This document shows, piece after piece, positions 18,164-25,990 of a DNA stretch of 57,514 nt (position 1 is its first letter; every line of letters starts with the position of its first letter). Below the pieces are notes generated by a model. It saw only the letters and a list, made by a program, of their open reading frames with translations, was not told where the DNA came from and ran no database searches. The stretch is taken from NCBI GenBank assembly GCA_017745195.1, contig JAGHZW010000169.1, positions 13,769 to 71,282 of the forward strand. The letters run 5' to 3'. Made by a program: the position numbers and the translations under genes. The DNA comes from Pseudoxanthomonas sp. (GTDB lineage: Bacteria > Pseudomonadota > Gammaproteobacteria > Xanthomonadales > Xanthomonadaceae).

Positions 18164-18568
18164 TCAGAACTCGGGCGCCAGCGCCCGTTCGATGTGCTCG
18201 CGTGGCACGTTGGTGTAGTTCTTCGGCAGCTCGGCGAGCACGCGGCTGCGCGCCTCGCCATGCAGCAGCGGGCGGATCTGGCCCAGGGTCTGCGGATCGG
18301 CAGCCAGCACCAGGTGCGCGTAACGGCCGTCCAGCGCGGCCTGGTTGAGGTGCAGGGCCAGCTGGCGGGCGAAGGAGGCCTCCTCGGCCTCGCGCGCCGG
18401 CATGTCGGCCGGCATCACCGACGGCATCACGCCCTCGGCCGGATCCAGCGCCAGCGCTTCTTCCTGGTGCAGGCGCACCGCGCCATTCTCGCCGCCAAGG
18501 TTGCGGAACAGCCGCGCCGAGGCACCGTCGGCGACCAGCACCCAGGTTTCACGGGGGAGCCTGCGCAT
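18164..18568 (-). CDS. host attachment (Host_attach) family protein
   Basis: A 134-residue soluble protein of the Host_attach family, named from a plant-colonization phenotype. It starts with [18 protein letters not shown], the conserved 'nucleic-acid-binding-like' first strand and loop, and has a central [18 protein letters not shown] and a C-terminal [18 protein letters not shown]. The fold is related to archaeo-eukaryotic release-factor-like domains; a molecular function has not been established for the family. CAGGAGAACCC before the ATG is a strong Shine-Dalgarno. It is monocistronic. Confidence 0.85.
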   Translation of the reverse strand: MRRLPRETWVLVADGASARLFRNLGGENGAVRLHQEEALALDPAEGVMPSVMPADMPAREAEEASFARQLALHLNQAALDGRYAHLVLAADPQTLGQIRPLLHGEARSRVLAELPKNYTNVPREHIERALAPEF

Positions 18569-18755
18569 GGGTTCTCCTGTATGTGGTGAGGTTGCAGTGA
18601 AAGTAGGAACCGGCGCGTTAGCACGTTGCGCACGGTTCGTCAGGATTTCGTGGGGCGCCTGCCGGCCCGGCTTGCGCGGCGGCGACTGCGCCACCATCTG
18701 TCCGCTGCGCCGGTCGTGCATGATCGGCCGGCCCCTTTCCACCGACGGAGACGCC

Positions 18756-19220
18756 ATGAGCCGCTTCGACCTCAGCCCGCCCACCCCGGCCCAGCGCGAC
18801 ACGCTGGTCGCCGGCCTGTCGCCGGACGAACGCCGGGTCCTGCTCCAGCACGGCACCGAGGCGCCGTTCTGCGGCGTGTTCCTCGACAACAAGCGCGAGG
18901 GCACCTACTGCTGCCGCCTGTGCGGGTTGCCGTTGTTCCGCTCCAGCACCAAGTTCGATTCCGGTACCGGCTGGCCGAGCTTCTTCGCCCCGTACGACGA
19001 GGCCCACGTCGGCCGCATCCGCGACACCAGCCACGGCATGATCCGCACCGAGATCGTCTGCGCGCGCTGCGGCAGCCACCTGGGCCATGTCTTCCCCGAC
19101 GGCCCACCGCCGACGCACGAACGGCACTGCCTGAATTCGGTGTCGCTGGCCTTCACCGACGCCGACCAGGCGCTGCCCGATCCGCTGCAGCGCGGCGGCG
19201 TGGAAGCCGGGCCTGCCTGA
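18756..19220 (+). CDS. msrB: peptide-methionine (R)-S-oxide reductase MsrB
   Basis: A 154-residue cytosolic repair enzyme that reduces methionine-R-sulfoxide in proteins, using thioredoxin. Zinc is held by two CxxC pairs, Cys53/Cys56 (CRLC) and Cys102/Cys105 (CARC). The catalytic Cys125 sits in RHCLNSVSL. The substrate loop SGTGWPSF and the [11 protein letters not shown] segment are intact. GACGGAGACGCC precedes the ATG. No MsrA fusion is present, and the gene stands alone between Host_attach and YCII genes. Confidence 0.96.
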   Translation: MSRFDLSPPTPAQRDTLVAGLSPDERRVLLQHGTEAPFCGVFLDNKREGTYCCRLCGLPLFRSSTKFDSGTGWPSFFAPYDEAHVGRIRDTSHGMIRTEIVCARCGSHLGHVFPDGPPPTHERHCLNSVSLAFTDADQALPDPLQRGGVEAGPA

Positions 19221-19251
19221 ACAACCAGATCAGGCGATGGCGCCGGCGCGC

Positions 19252-19260
19252 TACCATGCC
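19252..19260 (+). promoter_or_regulatory. candidate -10 region of the YCII gene
   Basis: TACCAT followed directly by GCC lies about 30 bases before the start codon. It shares the TAnnnT(T)GCC pattern with elements at 706, 9695, 19716, 25682 and 46053. Confidence 0.35.
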
Positions 19261-19286
19261 GGTTCCCATCGCGAGGACACGTGCGC

Positions 19287-19661
19287 ATGAAGTACCTGCT
19301 GCTGGTGTACACCGATCCTGCCCTGCTCGAAACGCTGCCCGCCGACGAGTACGACGCGCACATGCGCGGCTGCATCCGCGGTGCCGACACGATGCACGCC
19401 GAGGGCACCCTGCTGGGCAGCAACAAGCTCGAATCGCCGGCGCAGGCGCGCACGGTGCGCGTGCGCGAGGGCCGCACCAGCGTGTTCGACGGCCCGTTCG
19501 CCGAAACCAAGGAAGTACTGGCCGGCTACAACCTGGTCGAGGCCGACTCGATGGAGGAAGCGGTCGAGCTGGCCAAGAAATTCCCGTGGGCCCGATATGG
19601 CGCGATGGAAGTGCGCCCGGTCGCCGACATGGACGCCGAGCGGATGCGCGTCGGCGCCTGA
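19287..19661 (+). CDS. YCII-related (DGPF domain) protein
   Basis: A 124-residue YCII/DGPF-domain protein with the family start MKYLLLVYTD and the name-giving VFDGPFAETKEVLAGYNLVEA-like segment. Members have a dimeric ferredoxin-like fold and often sit beside ECF sigma factors; no sigma factor gene is adjacent here, so the role is open. A GTG at 19281 with GAGG four bases upstream would add two residues. The ATG at 19287 matches the family start and has GAGG ten bases upstream, so either may be used. Confidence 0.85.
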   Translation: MKYLLLVYTDPALLETLPADEYDAHMRGCIRGADTMHAEGTLLGSNKLESPAQARTVRVREGRTSVFDGPFAETKEVLAGYNLVEADSMEEAVELAKKFPWARYGAMEVRPVADMDAERMRVGA

Positions 19662-19715
19662 CCCGTGATGGCATGGTGAGCGGGTGATTCACGTCGCCTG
19701 TGCGGGAGCCGCTGC

Positions 19716-19724
19716 TAACGTGCC
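19716..19724 (+). promoter_or_regulatory. candidate -10 region of the TspO-like gene
   Basis: TAACGT followed by GCC lies 28 bases before the ATG at 19753. The same hexamer occurs on the minus strand before desR. Confidence 0.3.
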
Positions 19725-19752
19725 GGCTTTCCCGAGCCGCTGGAGTTCCACC

Positions 19753-20538
19753 ATGCGCCTGCTGGTCCTGCTGTTCGCGCTGGCGATGCCGGTCGTGGCC
19801 TGGCTGTCGCAGGCCGGGGCATTCGGTCCCGACAACGGCACCGTGTCCGACCGCTACCCGACGCTGCTGGTCGCCGCCGGCTACGCGTTTTCGATCTGGG
19901 GCCTGATCTTCCTGCTCGACGTCGTCTACGCGGCCTGGCAGCTCGGCGGTCGTCGCCGCACCGATCCGCTGCTCGGTCGCATCGCGCCGGCCACGGCGAC
20001 GGGCTTCGCCCTCACCGCGTTGTGGATGCCGCTGTTTTCGCAGGGCCTGTTCGGTCTTTGCCTGCTGGTGATCTTCGGCGCACTGGCGGCCCTGGCCTGG
20101 GCCGCCGTGCAGGTGGCTCGCGCCCCGGCCATCGAAGGCGGGCGGTTGTGGGCCTGGTTGCCACTGTCGCTGCACGCGGGCTGGCTGTCGCTGGCCGGCT
20201 TCCTCAACCTGGCCCAGGCCGGCCTGGCCTTCGGCTGGATCCGGCCCGACGCCCAGCTCGGCGCCAGCCTGGTCCTGTTCCTGCTCGCAGCCATCGTCCT
20301 GCTCGAACTCAACCGGCGCATGCGCGGCAACACGGCTTACGTCGCGGCGGCGCTGTGGGGGCTGGTCGCGGTATGGGTCGAGCAGTCGCGCTCGACGCTG
20401 CCGGGCGCCGATACCGCCGCGCCGGTGGCGGTCGTCATCGCCGTGCTCCTGCTGCCGCAGACCGCGTGGCTCTACTGGCGTCGCCGCTCGCACGAAGGCG
20501 CCCGGGCCTCCCGCGAGGACGCCCGCCTGTCACGTTGA
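19753..20538 (+). CDS. TspO/MBR-related multi-pass membrane protein
   Basis: A 261-residue hydrophobic protein with about eight membrane helices. The second helix carries AAGYAFSIWGLIFLLDVVY, the hallmark 'A-x-x-FSIWGLIY' motif of the longer TspO/MBR-like proteins (often annotated tryptophan-rich sensory protein). The loop before it, VSDRYPTLL, is also typical. Classic TspO proteins bind porphyrins and cholesterol with five helices; this longer subgroup has no assigned function. The ATG was chosen because it begins the first helix; the frame is open 69 bases further up. Its nearest downstream gene is convergent. Confidence 0.65.
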   Translation: MRLLVLLFALAMPVVAWLSQAGAFGPDNGTVSDRYPTLLVAAGYAFSIWGLIFLLDVVYAAWQLGGRRRTDPLLGRIAPATATGFALTALWMPLFSQGLFGLCLLVIFGALAALAWAAVQVARAPAIEGGRLWAWLPLSLHAGWLSLAGFLNLAQAGLAFGWIRPDAQLGASLVLFLLAAIVLLELNRRMRGNTAYVAAALWGLVAVWVEQSRSTLPGADTAAPVAVVIAVLLLPQTAWLYWRRRSHEGARASREDARLSR

Positions 20539-20600
20539 AGGCACCCGCATCGCCGCTTGCCACGTGTGTGCCGCAGCGGCCGAAGCCCGCCGCTGGCGGC

Positions 20601-21371
20601 TCACATACCCCGGAACAGCGCCATGAACGGCACGCTGACCGGCAACGTCTCGCTGCGTCCCTTCAGCCTCAGCGTGCCCTTTCCCGTGTCGTCGCGGACC
20701 ACCGACGCCACCGCCTTCAGGTTGACGATGGTGGAGCGATGGATCTGGCGGAACTGGTGCGGATCCAGCGCTTCCAGCAGTTCCTTCAGCGGCGTGCGCA
20801 GCAGCGCTTCGCCTTCGGCGGTCACCACCACCGTGTACTTGCTGTCGGCGCGGAAGTAGGCGACTTCGTCGAGCATGATCAGCCTGGTCTCGCGACCGCT
20901 GTTGGCGGTGATCCAGGCCAGCGGTGGCGTGCTTGCGGCCGGCTCCGGACGCTGGGCCAGCTGCCGCAGCAGCGCGTCGAGCGTGGCCTGGTCCGGGCGG
21001 CCGGCGGCGACGCGCGCCTGCAGGCGCTGCACGGTGGCCTGCAGCCGCTCGCGCGAGATCGGCTTGAGCAGGTAGTCGACCGCGCCCTTCTCGAACGCAT
21101 CGATCGCGTACTGGTCGTAGGCGGTGACGAATACCACCTGGGTGCGCGGGCTGACCTCGGCCAGCGCGGCGGCGACCTCGATCCCGGTCAGGCCGGGCAT
21201 GCGGATGTCGAGGAAGGCCACGTCCGGCTTGTGCTCGGCGATGGCCTCCAGCGCGCAGGCACCGTCCTCGCACTCGGCGACGATGCGCAGTGCAGGCCAG
21301 ACCTCGCCCAGCTGCAACAGCAGCGAGGTGCGCAGCAGCTCCTCGTCCTCGGCGACGACACACTCAAACAT
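20601..21371 (-). CDS. LytTR-family response regulator
   Basis: A 256-residue regulator of the AlgR/LytR/YehT type. The receiver domain (1-120) has AEDEELLR, phospho-acceptor Asp55 in VAFLDIRMPG, and Lys in DYLLKPIS. The LytTR DNA-binding domain (about 155-256) shows DEVAYFRADSKYTVVV and HRSTIVNLKAVASV. The kinase partner is the overlapping upstream gene. The ATG at 21371 lies eight bases inside the end of the kinase gene; a GTG three bases further up is the alternative. Xanthomonad homologues regulate motility and biofilm genes; targets here are unknown. Confidence 0.92.
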   Translation of the reverse strand: MFECVVAEDEELLRTSLLLQLGEVWPALRIVAECEDGACALEAIAEHKPDVAFLDIRMPGLTGIEVAAALAEVSPRTQVVFVTAYDQYAIDAFEKGAVDYLLKPISRERLQATVQRLQARVAAGRPDQATLDALLRQLAQRPEPAASTPPLAWITANSGRETRLIMLDEVAYFRADSKYTVVVTAEGEALLRTPLKELLEALDPHQFRQIHRSTIVNLKAVASVVRDDTGKGTLRLKGRSETLPVSVPFMALFRGM

Positions 21372-22620
21372 CACGGCGCTCCTCGTTGGCGATGCCGGCC
21401 GGCAGCGGCAGGGTCAGGGTGGCGGCGACGCCGCTGGGGAAGTTGGAGACGATCGAGAAGGACGCGCGCTCATCGTAGGTCAGGCGCAGGCGTTCGCGCA
21501 GGTTCTTCAGGCCGATCCCGGTGCCGGCGGTGGCGCCGCCGAAGCCCTGGCCGTCGTCGGCCACGGTAACGGTGGCATGGTCCTCGAAGCGGCGCGCCAG
21601 GATCCACACCGTGCCGCCGCCGGGCTTGGGCTCCAGGCCATGCTTGATCGCGTTCTCGACCAGGGTCTGCAGCATCATCGACGGCAGCTGCAGCGCTTTC
21701 AGCGATTCGGGCACCTCGACCTTCAGCTCGAGCCTGGCGCCCATGCGGATCTTGAGGATTTCGAGATAGGCGCGGGTGCGCTCGAGTTCCTCGCCGAGGG
21801 TCGACAGGGCGTCGTGTTCGCGCGGCAGCGAGCGGCGCAGGTACTGGATCAGGTGGCCGAGCATCTCGTCGGCGCGCGGCGGATCGGTGCGCGCCAGCAC
21901 CTGGGCGTTGGCCAGGGTGTTGTAGAGGAAGTGCGGCTCGACCTGGGCCTGCAGCAGGTTCAGCCTGGCCACGGTCAGCGCGTTGTCGGTGGCGCTGCGC
22001 TCGGCCTGGGCCTGCTCGTCACGGCGCTGTTCGGCCACGCGGCGGGTGACCGAGCGCTGCAGCGCCTCGGCGTTCTCGTAACTGGTGCCCTCGTCGAGCG
22101 CGAACAGGTCGACCCAGTGCGGCGCGTCCGGCTCGCACAGCAGCGTGGCGCTGCTGGTGCCTTCGCCGGGGACCACCGTGGCCAGGACCCGGTCGCGGGT
22201 GATGGCGAAGCGCGCCAACAGGTTCCACGACGAAGGCTGGGTCCCGCCGAACGGGTCGGTGCGGCGCACCTTGGCCCGCACCTGCAGGCTGCCGCGCGAG
22301 GCCTCGATGTCTTCCACCCGTGGCAGCTCGCGCACCGCGGCCTCGATCAGGGCGAATGCCGCACCGGCGTCCATCGGCAGCTCGATCCGGCGCTGCTGGT
22401 GGTTGCTCAGCACCGCCGCGTCCAGGCGGCCGGCGGCCAGGCGCACCCGGCGCAGGTGGGTCACCGCGCCCAGCATCGCCAGCACCATCGAGCCCCAGGC
22501 CAGCAGCCAGAAAAAGCCGCCGACGCCACCGAATATCCCGCCCCAGACGAAGCCGGCAAGGAGAATCGCCACGGCCCAGGCGAACAGGATGCGCAGGATC
22601 AGGAACAGGCTGGCGGACAC
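21364..22620 (-). CDS. LytS-type sensor histidine kinase
   Basis: A 418-residue histidine kinase of the LytS/YehU class (His_kinase domain). Two close membrane helices (about 3-28 and 32-55) are followed by a soluble region with no named sensor fold (about 60-190), a helix, and the phospho-acceptor His230 in QVEPHFLYNTLAN. The ATPase domain has LVENAIKHGLEP and DDGQGFGG..GIGLKNLRERL. It pairs with the LytTR regulator, whose gene overlaps its 3' end. The start is uncertain: I chose the GTG of MSASLFLILRI because it begins the first helix; an ATG at 22698 adds 26 residues lacking signals. Confidence 0.88.
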   Translation of the reverse strand: MSASLFLILRILFAWAVAILLAGFVWGGIFGGVGGFFWLLAWGSMVLAMLGAVTHLRRVRLAAGRLDAAVLSNHQQRRIELPMDAGAAFALIEAAVRELPRVEDIEASRGSLQVRAKVRRTDPFGGTQPSSWNLLARFAITRDRVLATVVPGEGTSSATLLCEPDAPHWVDLFALDEGTSYENAEALQRSVTRRVAEQRRDEQAQAERSATDNALTVARLNLLQAQVEPHFLYNTLANAQVLARTDPPRADEMLGHLIQYLRRSLPREHDALSTLGEELERTRAYLEILKIRMGARLELKVEVPESLKALQLPSMMLQTLVENAIKHGLEPKPGGGTVWILARRFEDHATVTVADDGQGFGGATAGTGIGLKNLRERLRLTYDERASFSIVSNFPSGVAATLTLPLPAGIANEERRDV

Positions 22621-22773
22621 GGGACACCGGGGGTTGGCAGGTGCCGCGGAGCATAGCCGCCTGCTGCGCGCCTGGAAGCAGGCGCGCGATGAAACCATGG
22701 TGGGGCCGACGAAACCGGCCGCCGCGACCGCGGGATCCGTCGCGCGTGCCCGGCTCCAGGCCGCGCTGCGCGG

Positions 22774-23091
22774 TCAGGCCGGACCGGCGGGCGTGCCGCC
22801 TTCGCGGATCCGCGACCAGGCCCGGTCGAACACCGTGCCGGCCTCGTCCTCGGTCAGCACGCTGGCGAGGACGTCGTCGCGCTGCAGGTACAGCTGCAGC
22901 GCTTCCTCGCGCGCCACGCGCGGGTGGTTGAGGTAGACGTCGTAGGCGGCGCCCAGTACCGGCCAATAGCGGGCGAAGCTGCGCATCGCGCGTGCACGCG
23001 GCAGTCCGTGGTAACGCTGGCGCCAGTGCTCGCGTTCGCGATCGATGTCGATCATCACCGCGTGGCGCGGTGTGGGTTCCACTTCATCCAT
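22774..23091 (-). CDS. hypothetical protein, 105 residues
   Basis: Not recognised. It is a highly charged soluble protein with no signal peptide or membrane segment. Visible features are an aromatic, Arg-rich N-terminal half (REREHWRQRYHGLPRARAM, SFARYWPVLGAAYDVYL) and an acidic C-terminal half (EDEAGTVFDRAWSRIREGG). Coding-like GC-rich third positions and the clear ATG support a real gene. A CRP-like palindrome lies 150-165 bases upstream. It probably is not co-transcribed with the kinase gene 150 bases downstream. Confidence 0.6.
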   Translation of the reverse strand: MDEVEPTPRHAVMIDIDREREHWRQRYHGLPRARAMRSFARYWPVLGAAYDVYLNHPRVAREEALQLYLQRDDVLASVLTEDEAGTVFDRAWSRIREGGTPAGPA

Positions 23092-23240
23092 CAGCCTGCC
23101 GCCTGTCCGACGCCGGCGCGTTTTGCACCGGCGATGGCCCTGTCCATCGAGAATCGCCGTTCCGGCGTCGGCAGCGGGTGAAAGGGAAGGCGCCCGAATG
23201 AAGTGTTCAGTCCGTTCGCGTCCACGCTGCACGGCATGAA

Positions 23241-23256
23241 TGTGACTGGCGTCACG
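23241..23256. promoter_or_regulatory. CRP/Clp-like site TGTGA-N6-TCACG
   Basis: TGTGA CTGGCG TCACG matches the CRP consensus TGTGA-N6-TCACA at nine of ten defined positions. It lies 150 bases upstream of the 105-residue hypothetical gene and just after the 3' end of yhiN. In xanthomonads this box is read by Clp, a c-di-GMP-controlled CRP homologue. Binding is an inference. Confidence 0.5.
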
Positions 23257-23269
23257 CGATCGCAGCCGG

Positions 23270-24457
23270 CTATACGGCCTGGCCTGCCGCGTGTCCCGAC
23301 GCCCACGCCCACTGGAAGTTGTAACCGCCCAGCCAGCCGGTGACGTCGAGCACTTCGCCGATGAAATACAGCCCAGGCACGTGCCGCGACTGCATCGTGC
23401 TGGATGACACCGCATCGGTGTCGACGCCACCGAGCGTCACTTCGGCGGTGCGATAACCCTCGGTACCGCTGGCCACCAGCGGCCAGTCGGCGAGCACGCC
23501 GGCGACTTCGCGCAGCTGCGGCGGGTCGTACTGGCGCATCGGCCTGTTCGGCAGCCACCACTCGCACAGGCGCTGGGCGAAGCGCCGCGGCAGCACCTCG
23601 GCCAGCACCGTCTTCAGCTCGGCATCGGGACGCTGCTTCTGCTGCGCGCGCAACCAGTCGTCCGCGTCGCGGCCGGGCAGCAGGTCCAGGCGCACGGTGT
23701 CGCCGGGCTGCCAGTAGGACGAGATCTGCAGGATCGCCGGACCACTGACCCCGCGATGGGTAAACAGCAGCGCTTCGCGGAAGTCGCGCTTGCCGCAGCG
23801 CGCCTCGACCTCGAGGGCCACGCCGGACAGGTCCTGCAAGCGCTCCTGGTGCCGGCCGCTGAGGGTCAGCGGCACCAGTCCGGCGCGCGTGGGCAGCACC
23901 GCATGGCCGAACTGCCGCGCCAGCTCGTAACCGAAGCCGCTGGCACTGAGGCTGGGAATCGACAGGCCACCGCTCGCCACCACCAGCGTCGGGGCGGCGA
24001 ACGAACCCTGCGCCGTGCGCACGCGGAAGCCACCGCCGTCGGCATGCTCGACCCGCTCGATCGTGCAGTGCGTGCGGATCTCCACGCCCGCGGCGGCGCA
24101 CTCGTCCAGCAGCATCTTCACGATGAGCTTGGAAGAGACGTCGCAGAACAGCTGGCCGAGGGTCTTCTCGTGCCAGGCGATGCGGTGCTTGTCGACCAGC
24201 TCGATGAAGTGCGAAGGCGTGTAGCGGGCCAGCGCCGACTTGCAGAAGTGCGGATTGGCCGACAGGTAGTTCGCAGGCGTGGCGCCGGTGTTGGTGAAAT
24301 TGCAGCGGCCGCCACCGGACATCAGGATCTTCTTGCCGACCTTGTTGGCGTGTTCCACCACCAGCACGCGCAGGCCACGGCCGCCGGCGGTCAGCGCGCA
24401 CATCAGCCCGGCGGCGCCGGCACCGATGACGATGGCGTCGTACGACTGCCCGCCCAT
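23270..24457 (-). CDS. yhiN: YhiN/HI0933-family FAD-dependent oxidoreductase
   Basis: A 395-residue flavoprotein of the HI0933/YhiN family. The N-terminal dinucleotide-binding motif is AIVIGAGAAGLMCAL, followed by the family signature KVGKKILMSGGGRCNFTN. A second FAD-contacting region includes VVASGGLSIPSLSASGFGY, and the C-terminal GEVLDVTGWLGGYNFQWAW is conserved. Function is uncertain: members are annotated as aminoacetone oxidase-like or NAD(P)/FAD oxidoreductases. The yaeQ gene ends 10 bases upstream on the same strand, so the two are likely co-transcribed. Cytosolic. Confidence 0.93.
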   Translation of the reverse strand: MGGQSYDAIVIGAGAAGLMCALTAGGRGLRVLVVEHANKVGKKILMSGGGRCNFTNTGATPANYLSANPHFCKSALARYTPSHFIELVDKHRIAWHEKTLGQLFCDVSSKLIVKMLLDECAAAGVEIRTHCTIERVEHADGGGFRVRTAQGSFAAPTLVVASGGLSIPSLSASGFGYELARQFGHAVLPTRAGLVPLTLSGRHQERLQDLSGVALEVEARCGKRDFREALLFTHRGVSGPAILQISSYWQPGDTVRLDLLPGRDADDWLRAQQKQRPDAELKTVLAEVLPRRFAQRLCEWWLPNRPMRQYDPPQLREVAGVLADWPLVASGTEGYRTAEVTLGGVDTDAVSSSTMQSRHVPGLYFIGEVLDVTGWLGGYNFQWAWASGHAAGQAV

Positions 24458-24467
24458 GCGCCGCTGC

Positions 24468-25022
24468 TCAGGCCGCCTGCGCGCCCATGCGCGCGACCGG
24501 CTGCACGACCGTCTCGGCGCCGTCGGCTTCGAGCAGGCTCACCTCGCCGTCCTGGATCATCACCGTGAAGCGCATGCCGCGCGCATAGCGCGCCGCCAGC
24601 GCCTCGACCTGCGCGGCGGGCAGGTCGAGCACGAGCAGGTTGTCGTGGCGGGCCAGCGCCTGTGCGTTCTTCTCCCACCACAGGTCGGCGGCGCGGCCGC
24701 CGTAGTTGAGCACCACGACTTCCCGGGAACGGCCGCAGGCCTTGCGGATCCGCGACTCGTCCGGCTGGCCCAGTTCGATCCAGCGCTCGACCTCGCCGGT
24801 GTAATCGCGCTGCCACAGGTCCGGGTCCTCGTCGGTGCTCAGGCCACGACCGAACTCCAGGCGCTCGTCCGCGAACAGGGCGAACGCGAGCAGCCGCACC
24901 ATCAGCCGCTCGTCGGTCTCGGACGGATGCTGGGCCAGGGTCAGCGGATGGGTCGCGTAGTAGTGCCGGTCCATGTCGCTGATCTGCAGCTCGGCACGGA
25001 CGACGGTGGCCTTGAGCGCCAT
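24468..25022 (-). CDS. yaeQ: YaeQ family protein
   Basis: A 184-residue protein matching YaeQ throughout: MALKATVVRAELQISDMDRH at the start, then THPLTLAQHPSETDERLMVR, LWQRDYTGEVERWIELGQPD and LNYGGRAADLWWEKN. The fold resembles PD-(D/E)XK nucleases, and an older report of transcription antitermination in Salmonella was not upheld, so function is unknown. CCGCAGGAATCCC before the ATG is a reasonable Shine-Dalgarno. A -10-like TATCAT lies on the minus strand at 25067-25072. It heads a two-gene unit with yhiN. Confidence 0.93.
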   Translation of the reverse strand: MALKATVVRAELQISDMDRHYYATHPLTLAQHPSETDERLMVRLLAFALFADERLEFGRGLSTDEDPDLWQRDYTGEVERWIELGQPDESRIRKACGRSREVVVLNYGGRAADLWWEKNAQALARHDNLLVLDLPAAQVEALAARYARGMRFTVMIQDGEVSLLEADGAETVVQPVARMGAQAA

Positions 25023-25214
25023 GGGATTCCTGCGGTGATGTCGCGGCGGGCGCGAGCGGGACGCGCATGATACGCCGGCACGCGCCGGCGATCGGCGCCG
25101 CGACCCGCCGGCGCCAGCCAGGTATGACGTGCCCCGCGACGGCGCGCTGGATATCCGTGTACGCACGCGGCGGCAACAGCGGCGCCGCCGCGTGGCGATA
25201 CCGGGCAACCGCGC

Positions 25215-25424
25215 TCAGCTTTCGAGCAGGTGCGCCGCGTCGCGCTGGAACGCCCAGTGGTAGGTGTTGGCGGTCTCCACCGGCTGGACGTTGCGGAACG
25301 CGCGTGCGCGTTCCTCGTTGGTGAACGCCTCGGGCACCGTCCCCGGCGGCGAGTGCTGGATCGACAGGAACGCGAGCGGACCGAAGCCCGCGATCGAAGC
25401 GGCGAAATCGGCGACGTTCTTCAT
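25215..25424 (-). CDS. small hypothetical protein, 69 residues
   Basis: Not assigned to a family. The protein begins MKNVADFAASIAGFGPLAFL and continues with a polar, aromatic C-terminal half containing EAFTNEERARAFRNVQ and TYHWAFQRDAAHLLES. It has no obvious membrane segment or signal cleavage site. GAGGTGCCACC before the ATG is a good ribosome-binding site, which supports expression. It is flanked by the yaeQ promoter region and a 307-bp non-coding stretch. Confidence 0.6.
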   Translation of the reverse strand: MKNVADFAASIAGFGPLAFLSIQHSPPGTVPEAFTNEERARAFRNVQPVETANTYHWAFQRDAAHLLES

Positions 25425-25731
25425 GGTGGCACCTCGTGATGGCCCGTCCGCTGGGCCGTTGCTCCTGCAGTTCCCCGTTTGCCGCGGCGCGGCGCCGGCT
25501 CGGCACCACCCGCGGCGGACGGGTCCTTCCCGCCCGTTGGCCAATGCTGTTGCGGCAGCCGCGAAACAGGAGTGAAAGCCACCGCCCGCCACGCTTTCCC
25601 GCGCCGCCGCAGTACCCCTCCTTGCCGGCATCAACGCGCCACTCGTGGCGGACAGGCCACGCCGCGGCCGGGCGGTGGCGGTATCCTTGCCACCCCGCCG
25701 GCGATGCCGGCAGCAACCGCACCGCATTCCG
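25425..25731. other. 307-bp non-coding spacer
   Basis: Divergent spacer between the 69-residue gene (minus) and the DUF3297 gene (plus). It holds a -10-like TATCCT followed by TGCC at 25682-25691, 41 bases before the DUF3297 start. No other structure stands out; open frames here are short and lack ribosome-binding sites. Confidence 0.5.
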
Positions 25732-25974
25732 ATGAGCGATACGCCTCCCGACCGCCTGGCCATGGATCCCCGCAGCCCGTACCACGATGCCGCCCTGCTC
25801 GACCGCGGCGTGGGCGTGCGCTTCAACGGCCAGGAACGCGACAACGTCGAGGAGTACTCGGTGAGCGAGGGCTGGATCCGGGTCCAGGTCGGGCGCTCGC
25901 GCGACCGCCGCGGCAATCCGATGACGATCAAGGTCAAGGGCACGGTCGAGCCGTACTTCCTCAAGCAGGACTGA
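25732..25974 (+). CDS. DUF3297 family protein
   Basis: An 80-residue cytosolic protein matching DUF3297: PPDRLAMDPRSPYHDAALLD, VGVRFNGQERDNVEEYSVSE, GWIRVQVG and NPMTIKVKGTVEPYF are all conserved positions. It is a small beta-rich protein common in Proteobacteria with no known function. The ATG follows a candidate -10 region (25682) by about 45 bases. The stop overlaps a short palindrome that may terminate transcription from both sides. Confidence 0.88.
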   Translation: MSDTPPDRLAMDPRSPYHDAALLDRGVGVRFNGQERDNVEEYSVSEGWIRVQVGRSRDRRGNPMTIKVKGTVEPYFLKQD

Positions 25975-25989
25975 GCGCGGCCCGCGCTC
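25973..25989. terminator. palindrome between convergent genes
   Basis: GAGCGCGG (25973-25980), one base, CCGCGCTC (25982-25989) lies between two convergent stop codons, overlapping the DUF3297 stop. It can act on both strands, but it lacks T-runs and would fold with a small loop taken from the arms. Confidence 0.35.
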
Positions 25990-25990
25990 C

